Shown: one piece after another, positions 23,756 to 31,546 of the stretch
Layout of the letters: each line of letters opens with the position of its first letter
How positions within the stretch are numbered: position 1 is the first letter of the stretch
DNA from: Patescibacteria group bacterium
GTDB taxonomy: Bacteria; Patescibacteriota; Patescibacteriia; UBA10025; JAHIVO01
DNA length: 35,212 nt
Assembly: GCA_022560375.1 (NCBI GenBank)
Contig: JADFTK010000006.1
Span: 1-35,212, forward strand
Direction: 5' to 3'
Notes under the pieces: generated by a model
Told to the model about the DNA's origin: nothing
Databases searched by the model: none
The model's input: the letters and a program-made list of their open reading frames with translations, nothing else
Program-made: the position numbers and the translations under genes

Positions 23756-23784
23756 AGAATATAACAAATTAACAAATTTGTCAA
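23756..23784 (-). promoter_or_regulatory. Predicted promoter of the 47-residue gene
   Basis: On the minus strand TTGACA (23779-23784), a 17-base spacer and TATTCT (23756-23761). Confidence 0.72.
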
Positions 23785-23809
23785 TAGTAGTGGCTAATCA
23801 ATCCCCTTT

Positions 23810-24850
23810 TTAGTACATCCTTTCCCGATTGGAGGGAAAGGTGACTACTTTCGTTATGTCTGTTTCAGCCATTAAATACTGAAAAATGCGGGACATGCCA
23901 AAACCGCATCCCGCATGTGGCACTGATGGGAAATCTTTTAGCATTTGTAAATACCAAGCAAAACCCGCCTCGGCATTTGGGTCTTTGGCTTTTAGATTTT
24001 TAAACATCAGGGAGTTAAATAGTCGATCCCGGAACTCTTCCAATTTCCATATCCGGGCGGCTGACCCCACGCACTCACCGCCGAAAGGAACGATACAATC
24101 CGCACTCAGAACATACTCTGGATCGTTCTCGTCGGGCAGCATATTAAAAAATTTTATGGCCAAGTTATCCTTCTTTTGCGCGAAAAGTTTCTGCATACGT
24201 TCACTCTCAGGATTAGGAAAACGGACTATTAGTATGGGGCCGCCTCCATGATTAGTTATTAATAGCTTTTCTTGGCTAGAAGAAATATCATCCCCCCACT
24301 CCAGTCCCAGTTCATTAATGGCATCATTATATTCAAGCTTGGGAAAAATAGAGCTATGGTGCTCCAGATGAGATAAATCCTGAGGTAGCCCATACCGGCT
24401 CCTCTCAAATTCAGGCACCGACTTTACTGCTTGGACTAAACTCGTAATGAACGATTCAATTTCACTAAGTAGCTCCTCAAATCCTCCACGAAACTCAATC
24501 TCAATCATTTCAAATTCAGTCAGATGTCTAGTGTCCACCTCTGGCTCGGCACGGCCTGACGGACCAACGCAATATATTTTAGCAAAGCCCCCTTGGCCCA
24601 ATAATGATTCAAGATATAGCTGTCCGGTTTGAGCCATATAGGCACGGCTGGCGCCATTTTTAAACCAATTAATATCACCACCCACTCCTACTTCGAATAA
24701 AGTATCAATACTCTCGCAGGCTCCACTGGCGGGTACTATGCGAGGTACGGTTACCCTCAGAAAATCCCGGCTGCGTAATTGGCGTTCACCTGCATTTATC
24801 ATCATATCAACGAAGGGAATGGTAGTTAGCTTGGGTTCATGAAAACTCAT
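23810..24850 (-). CDS. Truncated AsnRS/AspRS-like class II enzyme (possible asparagine synthetase)
   Basis: The 346-residue protein is the catalytic domain of the AsnRS/AspRS family without the N-terminal OB anticodon-binding domain. The signatures are TGQLYLES (AsnRS-like QSPQLY region), motif 2 as VGPSGRAEPEVDTRHLTEFE at about 95-114, and motif 3 as GCGFGMSRIFQYL at about 314-326. The usual FRAE of motif 2 reads GRAE; the arginine is kept. Archaeal proteins of this shape (AS-AR type) make asparagine from aspartate instead of charging tRNA. The gene lies beside gatB and behind an attenuator-like leader, which fits amino-acid control. It could also be a divergent synthetase paralogue. The start has a GGAAAGG Shine-Dalgarno. 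Confidence 0.8.
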   Translation of the reverse strand: MSFHEPKLTTIPFVDMMINAGERQLRSRDFLRVTVPRIVPASGACESIDTLFEVGVGGDINWFKNGASRAYMAQTGQLYLESLLGQGGFAKIYCVGPSGRAEPEVDTRHLTEFEMIEIEFRGGFEELLSEIESFITSLVQAVKSVPEFERSRYGLPQDLSHLEHHSSIFPKLEYNDAINELGLEWGDDISSSQEKLLITNHGGGPILIVRFPNPESERMQKLFAQKKDNLAIKFFNMLPDENDPEYVLSADCIVPFGGECVGSAARIWKLEEFRDRLFNSLMFKNLKAKDPNAEAGFAWYLQMLKDFPSVPHAGCGFGMSRIFQYLMAETDITKVVTFPSNRERMY

Positions 24851-24881
24851 ATTTTTTCCTTTCCTTATTTATTAATTATAT

Positions 24882-24907
24882 AAAAAAAATAACCCCATTA
24901 TCTGGGG
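24882..24907 (-). terminator. Second terminator in the AsnRS-like leader
   Basis: On the minus strand CCCCA (complement of 24903-24907) pairs with TGGGG (complement of 24893-24897), followed by a run of T. It lies 32 bases before the coding sequence. Confidence 0.72.
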
Positions 24908-25006
24908 CTACTTGGCTGCGAGTTTAAAAAAAATCCCGGGATTTCCCGGGGCCCTACCTGGACCGAGCAGACATAGTGCGTATAATTGTCCGACTCTTAT
25001 TTTCAT
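24908..25006 (-). CDS. Possible 32-residue leader ORF
   Basis: An ATG at 25004-25006 opens MKIRVGQLYALCLLGPGRAP and runs to TAG at 24908-24910. It lies wholly inside the leader, and the CCCGGG terminator hairpin is within its codons. A weak GGAAAG precedes it. There is no run of asparagine or aspartate codons, so it is not a classic attenuation peptide. It may be chance. Confidence 0.25.
   Translation of the reverse strand: MKIRVGQLYALCLLGPGRAPGNPGIFFKLAAK
24925..24950 (-). terminator. First terminator in the AsnRS-like leader
   Basis: CCCGGG (24935-24940) and CCCGGG (24945-24950) form a 6-bp G+C-only stem with an ATTT loop. Eight T follow on the minus strand. With the second terminator it would block read-through unless relieved. 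Confidence 0.8.
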
Positions 25007-25018
25007 ACTCTGCTTTCC

Positions 25019-25047
25019 AAGATACATTACATATTGGATGTTGTCAA
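25019..25047 (-). promoter_or_regulatory. Predicted promoter of the AsnRS-like gene
   Basis: On the minus strand TTGACA (25042-25047), a 17-base spacer and TATCTT (25019-25024). The predicted start near 25012 gives a leader of about 160 bases containing two terminators. Confidence 0.68.
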
Positions 25048-25125
25048 ATGAGCTATGGTTAGCCGATAATATAATATATGCTACCAAAAATTCTATAGCT
25101 AAAAGTTATCCACACAATTAATATT

Positions 25126-26676
25126 CTACTTAAGGCTGTCAATTAATTTTTTTTCTACCTCCTGTGCGTTTGCACGTCCCTTAGTTTCTTTCATTATTTG
25201 CCCGATCAAAAACTTCAATACTGTTGTTTTTCCTGACTTATACTGCTCTACAATCCCTGGGTTACTGTTTAACACCTCCTTCACTATTTTTTGTATATCT
25301 TTACTATCAGCTATCTGTACCAGGTCTTCCTCTTCCATGATATCTGAAGGATCCCCGCCAGTTATATACATTTTGCTTAAAACGACCATAGCCGTTTGAT
25401 TATTAAGCCGGCGCTCATAAACTAGCTTAACCAGCTCAGCAAAATTTTCCGGAGTAATATTCACTTCACTGATGGAATGTCCCTGCTTATTCATCAAGCC
25501 CATCAGGCGGCTGATAATCCAATTAGCAACTGCTTTGACTAATTTCTTTTTTTCTTTTTTCCATATCTCTTCCTCGGTGCCAGTGAATTGCTCTAGGGCC
25601 ACCAACCAGGCTCGCAACTCGGATATCACCTCTTCAAAAAAATTAGCAAGTTTTTTATCAGCCACTAATATGTTGGTGTCATAATCACCTAATTCAAACT
25701 GCTCAATGAAGCGCTGATACTTTTGGTAGGGCAGCTCGACCATTTGTTTTTTTATATCATCTACGAATTCATCAGTCAGCTGGAGTGGTGGCAGATCCGG
25801 TTCAGGAAAGTACCGATAATCATGATGCTCTTCTTTCTGACGCTGCTCAGTGGTTACGCCATTTTTATCATCCCAGCCCCTAGTGGACTGTATCCTCGGC
25901 TCTTTGTTGGCATCCCAAAGCTTGGTTTGTCTTTTGATTTCATAATCAAGCGCGCGCTCTACAGAGCGGAATGAATTTAAATTTTTTATTTCTGTCTTGG
26001 GATAGAGTTTCTTGGGATCTAGTCCGATAGCTGCTTGATCAGCTTTAGCCTGGAAATATTCAGGATTTGGTCGCAGGGAAATATTCGCATCACAGCGTAG
26101 TTGGCCCTTCTCCATGTCAGCATCAGAAATGCCCAAATACCTCATTATCAACCGTATGTCCTGTAAAAATACTTTAGCTTCATAGGGGGTTTGCAGATCG
26201 GGTTGGGACACTATTTCTACTAGAGGAGTACCAGCCCTGTTATAGTCCACATAGCTAGCGCTTTTATCATCTTCATGCATCAATTTCCCAGTATCCTCCT
26301 CTAGGTGCACTCTCTCGATACGGACGCGACGCTTGGCATCTCGTAATTGTATTAGTAAATGTCCATCGTGACCAAAAGGAGCGGCCAACTGTGATATCTG
26401 ATATCCCTTAGGTAAATCCGGATAAAAATAGCTTTTGCGATCAAAATGCGACTTCTGATTTATTTCGCAACCCAAAGCCAAAGCTGCCATCACCGCCCAC
26501 TGAATGGCTTGGTCATTAATCACCGGCAGGACGCCAGGATGACCCATGCAAACTGGGCAAATAGTAGTATTGGGCGGCTGATTTTCTCCAGCGTTATCAC
26601 AAGTACAAAACATTTTACTGGCTGTCTTGAGTTGAACGTGAATTTCTAGTCCAATTACCGGCTCATATTTATTCAT
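25126..26676 (-). CDS. gatB: Asp/Glu-tRNA amidotransferase subunit B
   Basis: GatB is part of GatCAB, which converts Asp-tRNA-Asn and/or Glu-tRNA-Gln to the amidated forms. The 516-residue protein begins with MNKYEPVIGLEIHVQL and has the zinc cysteines in FCTCDN and CPVCMG. It also contains GHPGVLPVIN, the SYFYPDLPKGYQISQ block and the EIKNLNSFRSVERAL segment. The YqeY-like C-terminal domain (about 370-516) ends in FLIGQIMKETKGRAN. It is a little longer than the usual 480, because of a short insertion near residues 335-370. The ATG overlaps the tmk stop by four bases. gatA and gatC are not in the window. Confidence 0.97.
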   Translation of the reverse strand: MNKYEPVIGLEIHVQLKTASKMFCTCDNAGENQPPNTTICPVCMGHPGVLPVINDQAIQWAVMAALALGCEINQKSHFDRKSYFYPDLPKGYQISQLAAPFGHDGHLLIQLRDAKRRVRIERVHLEEDTGKLMHEDDKSASYVDYNRAGTPLVEIVSQPDLQTPYEAKVFLQDIRLIMRYLGISDADMEKGQLRCDANISLRPNPEYFQAKADQAAIGLDPKKLYPKTEIKNLNSFRSVERALDYEIKRQTKLWDANKEPRIQSTRGWDDKNGVTTEQRQKEEHHDYRYFPEPDLPPLQLTDEFVDDIKKQMVELPYQKYQRFIEQFELGDYDTNILVADKKLANFFEEVISELRAWLVALEQFTGTEEEIWKKEKKKLVKAVANWIISRLMGLMNKQGHSISEVNITPENFAELVKLVYERRLNNQTAMVVLSKMYITGGDPSDIMEEEDLVQIADSKDIQKIVKEVLNSNPGIVEQYKSGKTTVLKFLIGQIMKETKGRANAQEVEKKLIDSLK

Positions 26677-27299
26677 AAAATATCATCTACCTTATTTTGA
26701 ATTTTCTCGGCAATATCATCAATCGACCCAATAGCTGACACGACAAACCACTTATCATTGCCCTCCGCCTGCTCTAAATAACTCTGCCGGACAACTTCGT
26801 GGAATTCTTTAGTTTCAGCATCCAGCCGGTCATGTTTTTCATCACGTCGTCTGACGGCTGCCTGCTCAGGAGTAATATCAATATATACTGTCAAATCCGG
26901 CGCTAGGCCATATTTTGCCCAATCATTAATTGACTTAATAATGTCCGACTCAATTTGCCGGGCTGCTCCCTGATAGGCAAAAGTCGATGCATCAAACCTA
27001 TCACAGATTACTATTTTACCAGCTTCCAGAGCAGGCTTGATGACTTCGGACACATGCTGGGCACGTGAGGCTAAATATAATAGTAACTCGGTTCTGGCAT
27101 CCATCTCTTGATGCCTAGGGTCCAATATTATGGCACGAATCTTTTCGGCAATGGCAGAGTTAGTTCCACCGGGCTCACGAGTCAGAAAACAATCTATTTT
27201 TTTGGAATCTAAAAATTTTTTTAATAGTTCGATCTGAGTAGTCTTCCCAGATTTATCCCCCCCCTCTATGACAATAAATTTTCCTCTTGGCTCGGGCAT
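26673..27299 (-). CDS. tmk: Thymidylate kinase
   Basis: Tmk phosphorylates dTMP to dTDP. The 208-residue protein has the P-loop GGDKSGKTT at 13-21, REPGGT at 41-46, the DRF motif at 100-102 and a LID segment with several arginines (RRRDEKHDR at about 153-161). The P-loop reads DKSGKTT where most bacterial enzymes have DGAGKTT or DGSGKST. It is one base after folA and overlaps gatB by four bases, inside the thyA-folA-tmk-gatB unit. Confidence 0.95.
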   Translation of the reverse strand: MPEPRGKFIVIEGGDKSGKTTQIELLKKFLDSKKIDCFLTREPGGTNSAIAEKIRAIILDPRHQEMDARTELLLYLASRAQHVSEVIKPALEAGKIVICDRFDASTFAYQGAARQIESDIIKSINDWAKYGLAPDLTVYIDITPEQAAVRRRDEKHDRLDAETKEFHEVVRQSYLEQAEGNDKWFVVSAIGSIDDIAEKIQNKVDDIL

Positions 27300-27300
27300 A

Positions 27301-27786
27301 TTATCTGGTTAATTCTAAAAAAGTATAATCATAACGTTCATTACTGCTCTCCCGGCGGCTAACCTCATTATTAAACTCCGCATAGTCAGGAAAGTAGGCA
27401 TCTCCCTCGATAGTGGTCTTGACCAGCGTTAAATAGAGCTTATCAATAATCGGCATGGCCAGTTTAAATATTTCTCCGCCACCGATAATGAATATTTCAT
27501 CTTTTTCTTTAGACCGAGCTATAGCCATTGCTTCATCCAATGAAGCGACAACAAAGCAACCCTCGGCCTTATAATTTTTATTTCTCGTTATAATAATGCT
27601 AATACGGTTGGGCAAGGGGCGGCCGATAGATTCATATGTTTTACGACCCATTATCATAACATGCCCACTAGTCATCGACCGAAAAAACTTTAAATCTTCC
27701 GGAATATCCCAAGGCAGCTTACCATCCCTGCCAATCACTCTATTTTCTGACATGGCCACTAGGGCGCTAACTGATGCCTGCTTCAT
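27301..27786 (-). CDS. folA: Dihydrofolate reductase
   Basis: DHFR regenerates tetrahydrofolate consumed by ThyA. The 161-residue protein has the substrate-site block VIGRDGKLPWDIPEDLKFFR with the catalytic acid (D in PWDIPED), the cofactor block MIMGRKTYESIGRPLPNR and the IIGGGEIFKLAM segment. Length and order are standard. It lies four bases after thyA, the classic pairing. Confidence 0.97.
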   Translation of the reverse strand: MKQASVSALVAMSENRVIGRDGKLPWDIPEDLKFFRSMTSGHVMIMGRKTYESIGRPLPNRISIIITRNKNYKAEGCFVVASLDEAMAIARSKEKDEIFIIGGGEIFKLAMPIIDKLYLTLVKTTIEGDAYFPDYAEFNNEVSRRESSNERYDYTFLELTR

Positions 27787-27790
27787 AATT

Positions 27791-28603
27791 TTAAATAGCT
27801 ATGGGAGCTTTAATGCGAGGATGCGGAGCATAATTTTCTAAGGTAAAATCCTCACATTTGAATTTAAAAATGTCATTAACCTCCGGGTTAATCTTCATAG
27901 TCGGCAATTGGCGTGGCTCACGACTAAGCTGCGTCTGAACTTGTTCATGATGATTATTATAAATGTGGACGTCACCAAAAGTGTGAACAAAATCACCTAA
28001 CTCCCTACCCGTTACCTGAGCCATCATCATAGTTAATAATGCATATGAGGCGATATTAAAAGGCACACCGAGAAACACGTCCGCACTGCGCTGATACAGC
28101 TGGCACGACAGTTTATTATCAGCTACATAGAACTGGAACATGGTGTGGCACGGAGGCGGAGCAGTTTTCTTACCGCTGATCAATGTTTGCAAATCGGCTA
28201 CATTCCACCCGCTGACCATGATGCGCCTGGCGTCGGGATCATTTTTTATCATATCCACCGCATTGGCAATTTGATTTATCTCACTGCCGTCGTATGATTT
28301 CCAACGAATCCACTGTTGCCCGTAAATTGGACCCAGCTCACCATGCTCATCAGCCCACTCATTCCAAATAGAAACGCCATTATCATTTAAATATTTAATG
28401 TTGGTATCCCCTTTTAAAAACCAAAGTAGCTCATAAGTAATGGATTTAAGGTGGACTTTCTTGGTGGTCACTAAAGGGAATCCGTCAGCTAAATTGAATC
28501 TCATTTGATAGCCAAAAATACTTTTCGTCCCAGTACCGGTCCGATCATCTTTATCCACGCCCTTATCCAAAATCGTTTGAAGTAAATCTAAATATTGCCG
28601 CAT
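27791..28603 (-). CDS. thyA: Thymidylate synthase (ThyA type)
   Basis: ThyA methylates dUMP to dTMP with methylene-tetrahydrofolate. The 270-residue protein has the nucleophile C152 in [13 protein letters not shown], the phosphate-binding arginines in [13 protein letters not shown] and [20 protein letters not shown], and the C-terminal [11 protein letters not shown]. It is the folate-dependent, DHFR-requiring type, matching the adjacent folA. A promoter is predicted immediately upstream, leaving almost no leader. Confidence 0.97.
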   Translation of the reverse strand: MRQYLDLLQTILDKGVDKDDRTGTGTKSIFGYQMRFNLADGFPLVTTKKVHLKSITYELLWFLKGDTNIKYLNDNGVSIWNEWADEHGELGPIYGQQWIRWKSYDGSEINQIANAVDMIKNDPDARRIMVSGWNVADLQTLISGKKTAPPPCHTMFQFYVADNKLSCQLYQRSADVFLGVPFNIASYALLTMMMAQVTGRELGDFVHTFGDVHIYNNHHEQVQTQLSREPRQLPTMKINPEVNDIFKFKCEDFTLENYAPHPRIKAPIAI

Positions 28604-28612
28604 AAGACTTTA

Positions 28613-28642
28613 AGTATACCTTATCACCTGTCAAACAGCCAA
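28613..28642 (-). promoter_or_regulatory. Predicted promoter of thyA-folA-tmk-gatB
   Basis: On the minus strand TTGGCT (28637-28642), an 18-base spacer and TATACT (28613-28618). The predicted start near 28606 is only a few bases before the thyA ATG, so the transcript would be near leaderless. A TTGACA lies nearby but at the wrong spacing. Confidence 0.45.
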
Positions 28643-28683
28643 ACGCCGCCAACTATTGTTTATAATTCTTTCGATTCATTATT

Positions 28684-29265
28684 TCACTTAACCATTTTAT
28701 TTAAATACTTAGCAATTATATCCAGCTCAATATTAACCCGATCACCCAGGCGAAGTGAGTCTAATGAAGTATGGTGAAGCGTATGATCAACTAGGGAGAT
28801 GGTAAACCATGTCTTTTTGCTATCCACCAGCGTCATACTAACCCCATCAACGGTAATTGATCCTTGTGGTGCCACTAATTTCATCATTCGTTTTGGCAAA
28901 GTAATGGCGATTACTTTTGAACGACCACGAACATTTACTTCTTTGACGCGACCTCTGCCATCAACATGCCCAGTAACAAAATGGCCCCCTAATTCATCAC
29001 TGAGACGCAGGCTTGGTTCCAGATTTACCATTTTACCAGCAATAAATGTGCTAGCCGTTGTCTGCTTGACCGTGACTGGCATATATTCCACAGATATTTT
29101 TTTTGCGGTAAAAGCAGTAACCGTAGAGCATACTCCGCTGATATTAATACTTTGGCCTTTGACTAGCTTCCATCCCCTAGGTCGAGCCAGTTTGATTTGT
29201 AATCCACCCCGGAGCTTTTTAACATCCGAGATTTTTGATTGGGCAATAATGATTCCTGTAAACAT
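28684..29265 (-). CDS. ribE: Riboflavin synthase, alpha subunit
   Basis: The enzyme dismutates two molecules of 6,7-dimethyl-8-ribityllumazine to riboflavin. The 193-residue protein has the N-terminal MFTGII signature and two similar lumazine-binding barrels. The first runs to about residue 90 and contains GQSINISGVCSTV. The second begins at about 95 (GGHFVTGHVDGRG) and contains GSITVDGVSMTLVD. These are diagnostic. No other riboflavin-pathway gene is in the window; the neighbours belong to dTMP synthesis. The gene is six bases after dut. Whether lumazine is made or imported cannot be told here. Confidence 0.94.
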   Translation of the reverse strand: MFTGIIIAQSKISDVKKLRGGLQIKLARPRGWKLVKGQSINISGVCSTVTAFTAKKISVEYMPVTVKQTTASTFIAGKMVNLEPSLRLSDELGGHFVTGHVDGRGRVKEVNVRGRSKVIAITLPKRMMKLVAPQGSITVDGVSMTLVDSKKTWFTISLVDHTLHHTSLDSLRLGDRVNIELDIIAKYLNKMVK

Positions 29266-29271
29266 AGGGTA

Positions 29272-29694
29272 CTATTTCCCACTCGATAGCCAAGCGCCAG
29301 ACCCTCGCTTGGTGTCAGACAATTCGTCAACCTCAGTAAACTCCACAGTTTCGTGCCGCTGTATAACCAGCTGAGCAATTTTATCTCCTTGCTTTATTGT
29401 ATATGGCTGGTCAGTGGTATTATACAGGACCACTCCAACTTCTCCACGATAGGTGCTATCAATTACCCCGGCCATGGAATGAATTCCCATTTTAGCGGCC
29501 ATGCCACTACGATCCCAGACATGGGCAACCATACCCACAGGTAATTCCATAGCAAACCCCAGAAAGATTTGTTTTCGCTGTCCAGCGGGAATAACAATGT
29601 CATCCGGTGCATAAACGTCCATACCCGCATCCCCTGATCGGCCGTACTCGGGTACCTTAGCCTCTGGTCGTAGTAATTTAATCTTAGCTTTCAT
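29272..29694 (-). CDS. dut: dUTP diphosphatase
   Basis: Dut hydrolyses dUTP to dUMP, protecting DNA and feeding ThyA. The 140-residue protein has all five motifs of the trimeric family: SGDAGMDVYAP, WDRSGMAAKMGIH, AGVIDSTYRGEVGVVLYN, GDKIAQLVI and the C-terminal RGSGAWLSSGK. The last normally reads RGxGGFGSTG, so the phenylalanine that stacks on uracil is replaced by tryptophan. Upstream is the kinase at 29702-30235. Confidence 0.95.
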   Translation of the reverse strand: MKAKIKLLRPEAKVPEYGRSGDAGMDVYAPDDIVIPAGQRKQIFLGFAMELPVGMVAHVWDRSGMAAKMGIHSMAGVIDSTYRGEVGVVLYNTTDQPYTIKQGDKIAQLVIQRHETVEFTEVDELSDTKRGSGAWLSSGK

Positions 29695-29701
29695 GCTTTT
29701 A

Positions 29702-30235
29702 TTACTTTAATAATTCAGTAACCCGGACATGCAATTCGCCAACAGTACCGTTGTTATTTATAGTGGCATCAGCTTTTTCCATAAGATTGGGAATCATTTG
29801 TTCAGTAGGAAGAGTATGTTGCTCTTTAAATTGATTCATAGTTAATTCCTTGTCCCCGGCATTTTCACCGCGTTTCTTAATACGTTCAAATCGAAGCTCT
29901 AAGTCAGTATCTACTGCCCACATGATAAAATCATCACGCTCTTTAAGCGCATTAAATTCATCATCATAACGTATCCCATCAAATACCGCGATTGACACAT
30001 TCATCTTTTCTAGATCTTTTATGAGGGTACGGACTAAAATATCGTTACCGTATTCTGCACGCATTAGTTCAGCCAATTTTGACATGGACTCGCGCGTTTC
30101 CTTCACGTACAAGCGGTTAATCATATCACGCAAAGGCTGCGAAAACTTCACTGCTTGTGCACCGTGATGCTTCACTAAATAATCGGTGATGGTACCTTTA
30201 CCAGAAGCGAGAGGGCCTGTTAGTCCAATAATCAT
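29702..30235 (-). CDS. P-loop nucleotide kinase (dephospho-CoA/dNMP kinase-like)
   Basis: The 177-residue protein has a P-loop GLTGPLASGKGT at 4-15, a short helical region and a FDGIRYDDEF segment at about 95-104. After about 115 there is a LID-like region with RFERIKKRGENAGDKE. The fold matches the dephospho-CoA kinase/dNMP kinase group, but the sequence does not fix the substrate. Placement between dCMP deaminase (one-base overlap, TAATG) and dut argues for a deoxynucleotide substrate. Confidence 0.75.
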   Translation of the reverse strand: MIIGLTGPLASGKGTITDYLVKHHGAQAVKFSQPLRDMINRLYVKETRESMSKLAELMRAEYGNDILVRTLIKDLEKMNVSIAVFDGIRYDDEFNALKERDDFIMWAVDTDLELRFERIKKRGENAGDKELTMNQFKEQHTLPTEQMIPNLMEKADATINNNGTVGELHVRVTELLK

Positions 30236-30711
30236 TACTTCTTCTTCTGTCCACTAATAACGTACTCGCGGTATTTCACCCCAGCCGTATCCAACAAACG
30301 TCGCGATGCTTTCCAAGCTGGTTCATCATGATATTTATCACTCTCATATATAATCTCAGTGATACCATTTTGTATAATAGTTTTGGCGCACTCATTACAC
30401 GGAAATAATGTAGTATAAAGCTTACACCCGTCTGTTTTGGCGTTAGCGTTGTAAATAGAATTTTCCTCAGCATGCACCACGTAGGCATACTTAGTATCAT
30501 CCAAGGCGCCTGAACGTTCCCAGGGAAAAGCATTATCTTCAGCACCTCTAGGCCAGCCATTATACCCTAATCCCACCACTACATTTTTTTGATTAGCAAT
30601 TACCGCTCCAGCATTAGTGCTGGGATCTTTAGAGCGCTGTGATATGAGATGAGCCATACGCATAAAACACTCATCCCATGAAATATAGTTGGATCTGCTT
30701 CTCTCACTCAT
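30235..30711 (-). CDS. dCMP deaminase
   Basis: The enzyme converts dCMP to dUMP, the ThyA substrate. The 158-residue protein has the zinc motif HAE at 80-82 and PCNEC at 104-108, with the general acid E82, and the GYNGWPRGAEDN block at 49-60. These match ComEB/dCMP deaminases rather than cytidine deaminase. It heads the deaminase-kinase-dut-ribE group. A 25-codon ORF overlaps its start in ATGA. Confidence 0.92.
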   Translation of the reverse strand: MSERSRSNYISWDECFMRMAHLISQRSKDPSTNAGAVIANQKNVVVGLGYNGWPRGAEDNAFPWERSGALDDTKYAYVVHAEENSIYNANAKTDGCKLYTTLFPCNECAKTIIQNGITEIIYESDKYHDEPAWKASRRLLDTAGVKYREYVISGQKKK

Positions 30712-30785
30712 AATGCTTGGCTATTTAAAAGGCTAACCACCATCAAATAATCATCACAGGATATTCTTCTTTTATACTCTATCAT
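30708..30785 (-). CDS. Possible 25-residue ORF coupled to dCMP deaminase
   Basis: An ATG at 30783-30785 reads MIEYKRRISCDDYLMVVSLL and ends at TGA 30708-30710, which overlaps the dCMP deaminase ATG as ATGA. An AAAAAGG stretch lies eight bases upstream. It fills the gap between rplA and the deaminase. It may be a translationally coupled small peptide or chance. Confidence 0.35.
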   Translation of the reverse strand: MIEYKRRISCDDYLMVVSLLNSQAL

Positions 30786-30805
30786 ATTAATTACCTTTTT
30801 AAATG

Positions 30806-31489
30806 CTAAAGGCTAACTTTGATGCCTGGCCCCATAGTAGCCGAAATACTTATATTTTTTATATAGCTTCCTTTCACTCCACTAGGTTTGGCTTTTTTCA
30901 CCGCCTCCACAAAGGTTTCATAATTGGCTACCAGTTTGTCCTGGCCAAAAGACATTTTGCCTATTAACTGGTGCATATTACCCGAATCATCGTTACGGAA
31001 TGTAACCTTTCCTTCGCTTAGAGCCTTGATTGATTTGGCGACGTCTTTGGTAACCGTGTCATTGCGCGGGTTAGGCATCAAACCCTTAGGGCCTAAGATC
31101 TTGGCGATCTGACCCATCTTGGGCATCATATCAGGTGTAGCCAGAGCAATATCAAATTCACATTTACCTTTTGACTTAATTTCTTTGATTAGTTCCTCGC
31201 CGCCAACTAAATCGGCACCCGCTTTTTCAGCGACCTCCTGATCTTTACCCTCAGCAAAAACCGCAATCCTTTTTTTCTTGCCGGTGCCATGTGGCAGGGT
31301 TACTGATCCTCGAACTACTTGATCGGCTTTTTTGGGATCTACACCTAAACGAAGATGTACCTCAAGTCCGCCATCAAATTTTACGGTGGATGTTTTTTGT
31401 GCTAAGGCAATGGCTTCCTGAACTGGATAAGATTTATCCGGCTCTATTAACTTTTTAGCCTCGGCATACTTCTTAGAATGCTTTTTCAA
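30806..31489 (-). CDS. rplA: 50S ribosomal protein L1
   Basis: L1 forms the mobile stalk at the E site and releases deacylated tRNA. The best start is TTG at 31487-31489, seven bases after an AAAGGA Shine-Dalgarno, giving KKHSKKYAEAKKLIEPDK and 227 residues, the normal size. An upstream ATG would add 18 residues translated from a structured leader. Conserved blocks are VDPKKADQVVRGSVTLPHG, PKMGQIAKILGPKGLMPNPR and a GSYIKNISISATMGPGIKV C-terminus. rplK, its usual neighbour, is 2.4 kb away with three genes in between. Confidence 0.96.
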   Translation of the reverse strand: MKKHSKKYAEAKKLIEPDKSYPVQEAIALAQKTSTVKFDGGLEVHLRLGVDPKKADQVVRGSVTLPHGTGKKKRIAVFAEGKDQEVAEKAGADLVGGEELIKEIKSKGKCEFDIALATPDMMPKMGQIAKILGPKGLMPNPRNDTVTKDVAKSIKALSEGKVTFRNDDSGNMHQLIGKMSFGQDKLVANYETFVEAVKKAKPSGVKGSYIKNISISATMGPGIKVSL

Positions 31490-31546
31490 ATTATTTGTCC
31501 TTTCGTGGTACAAGCCCGCTCGGTGACAACCGAACAGTCCCACAAA
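31490..31546 (-). promoter_or_regulatory. Structured leader before rplA
   Basis: On the minus strand TCGGT and ACCGA form a tight hairpin inside a GTGG/CCAC pairing, and an outer ATTTGT/ACAAAT pairing surrounds the rplA Shine-Dalgarno. This could be an L1 autoregulatory site or a translational control stem; I cannot match it to a known motif. Confidence 0.4.
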
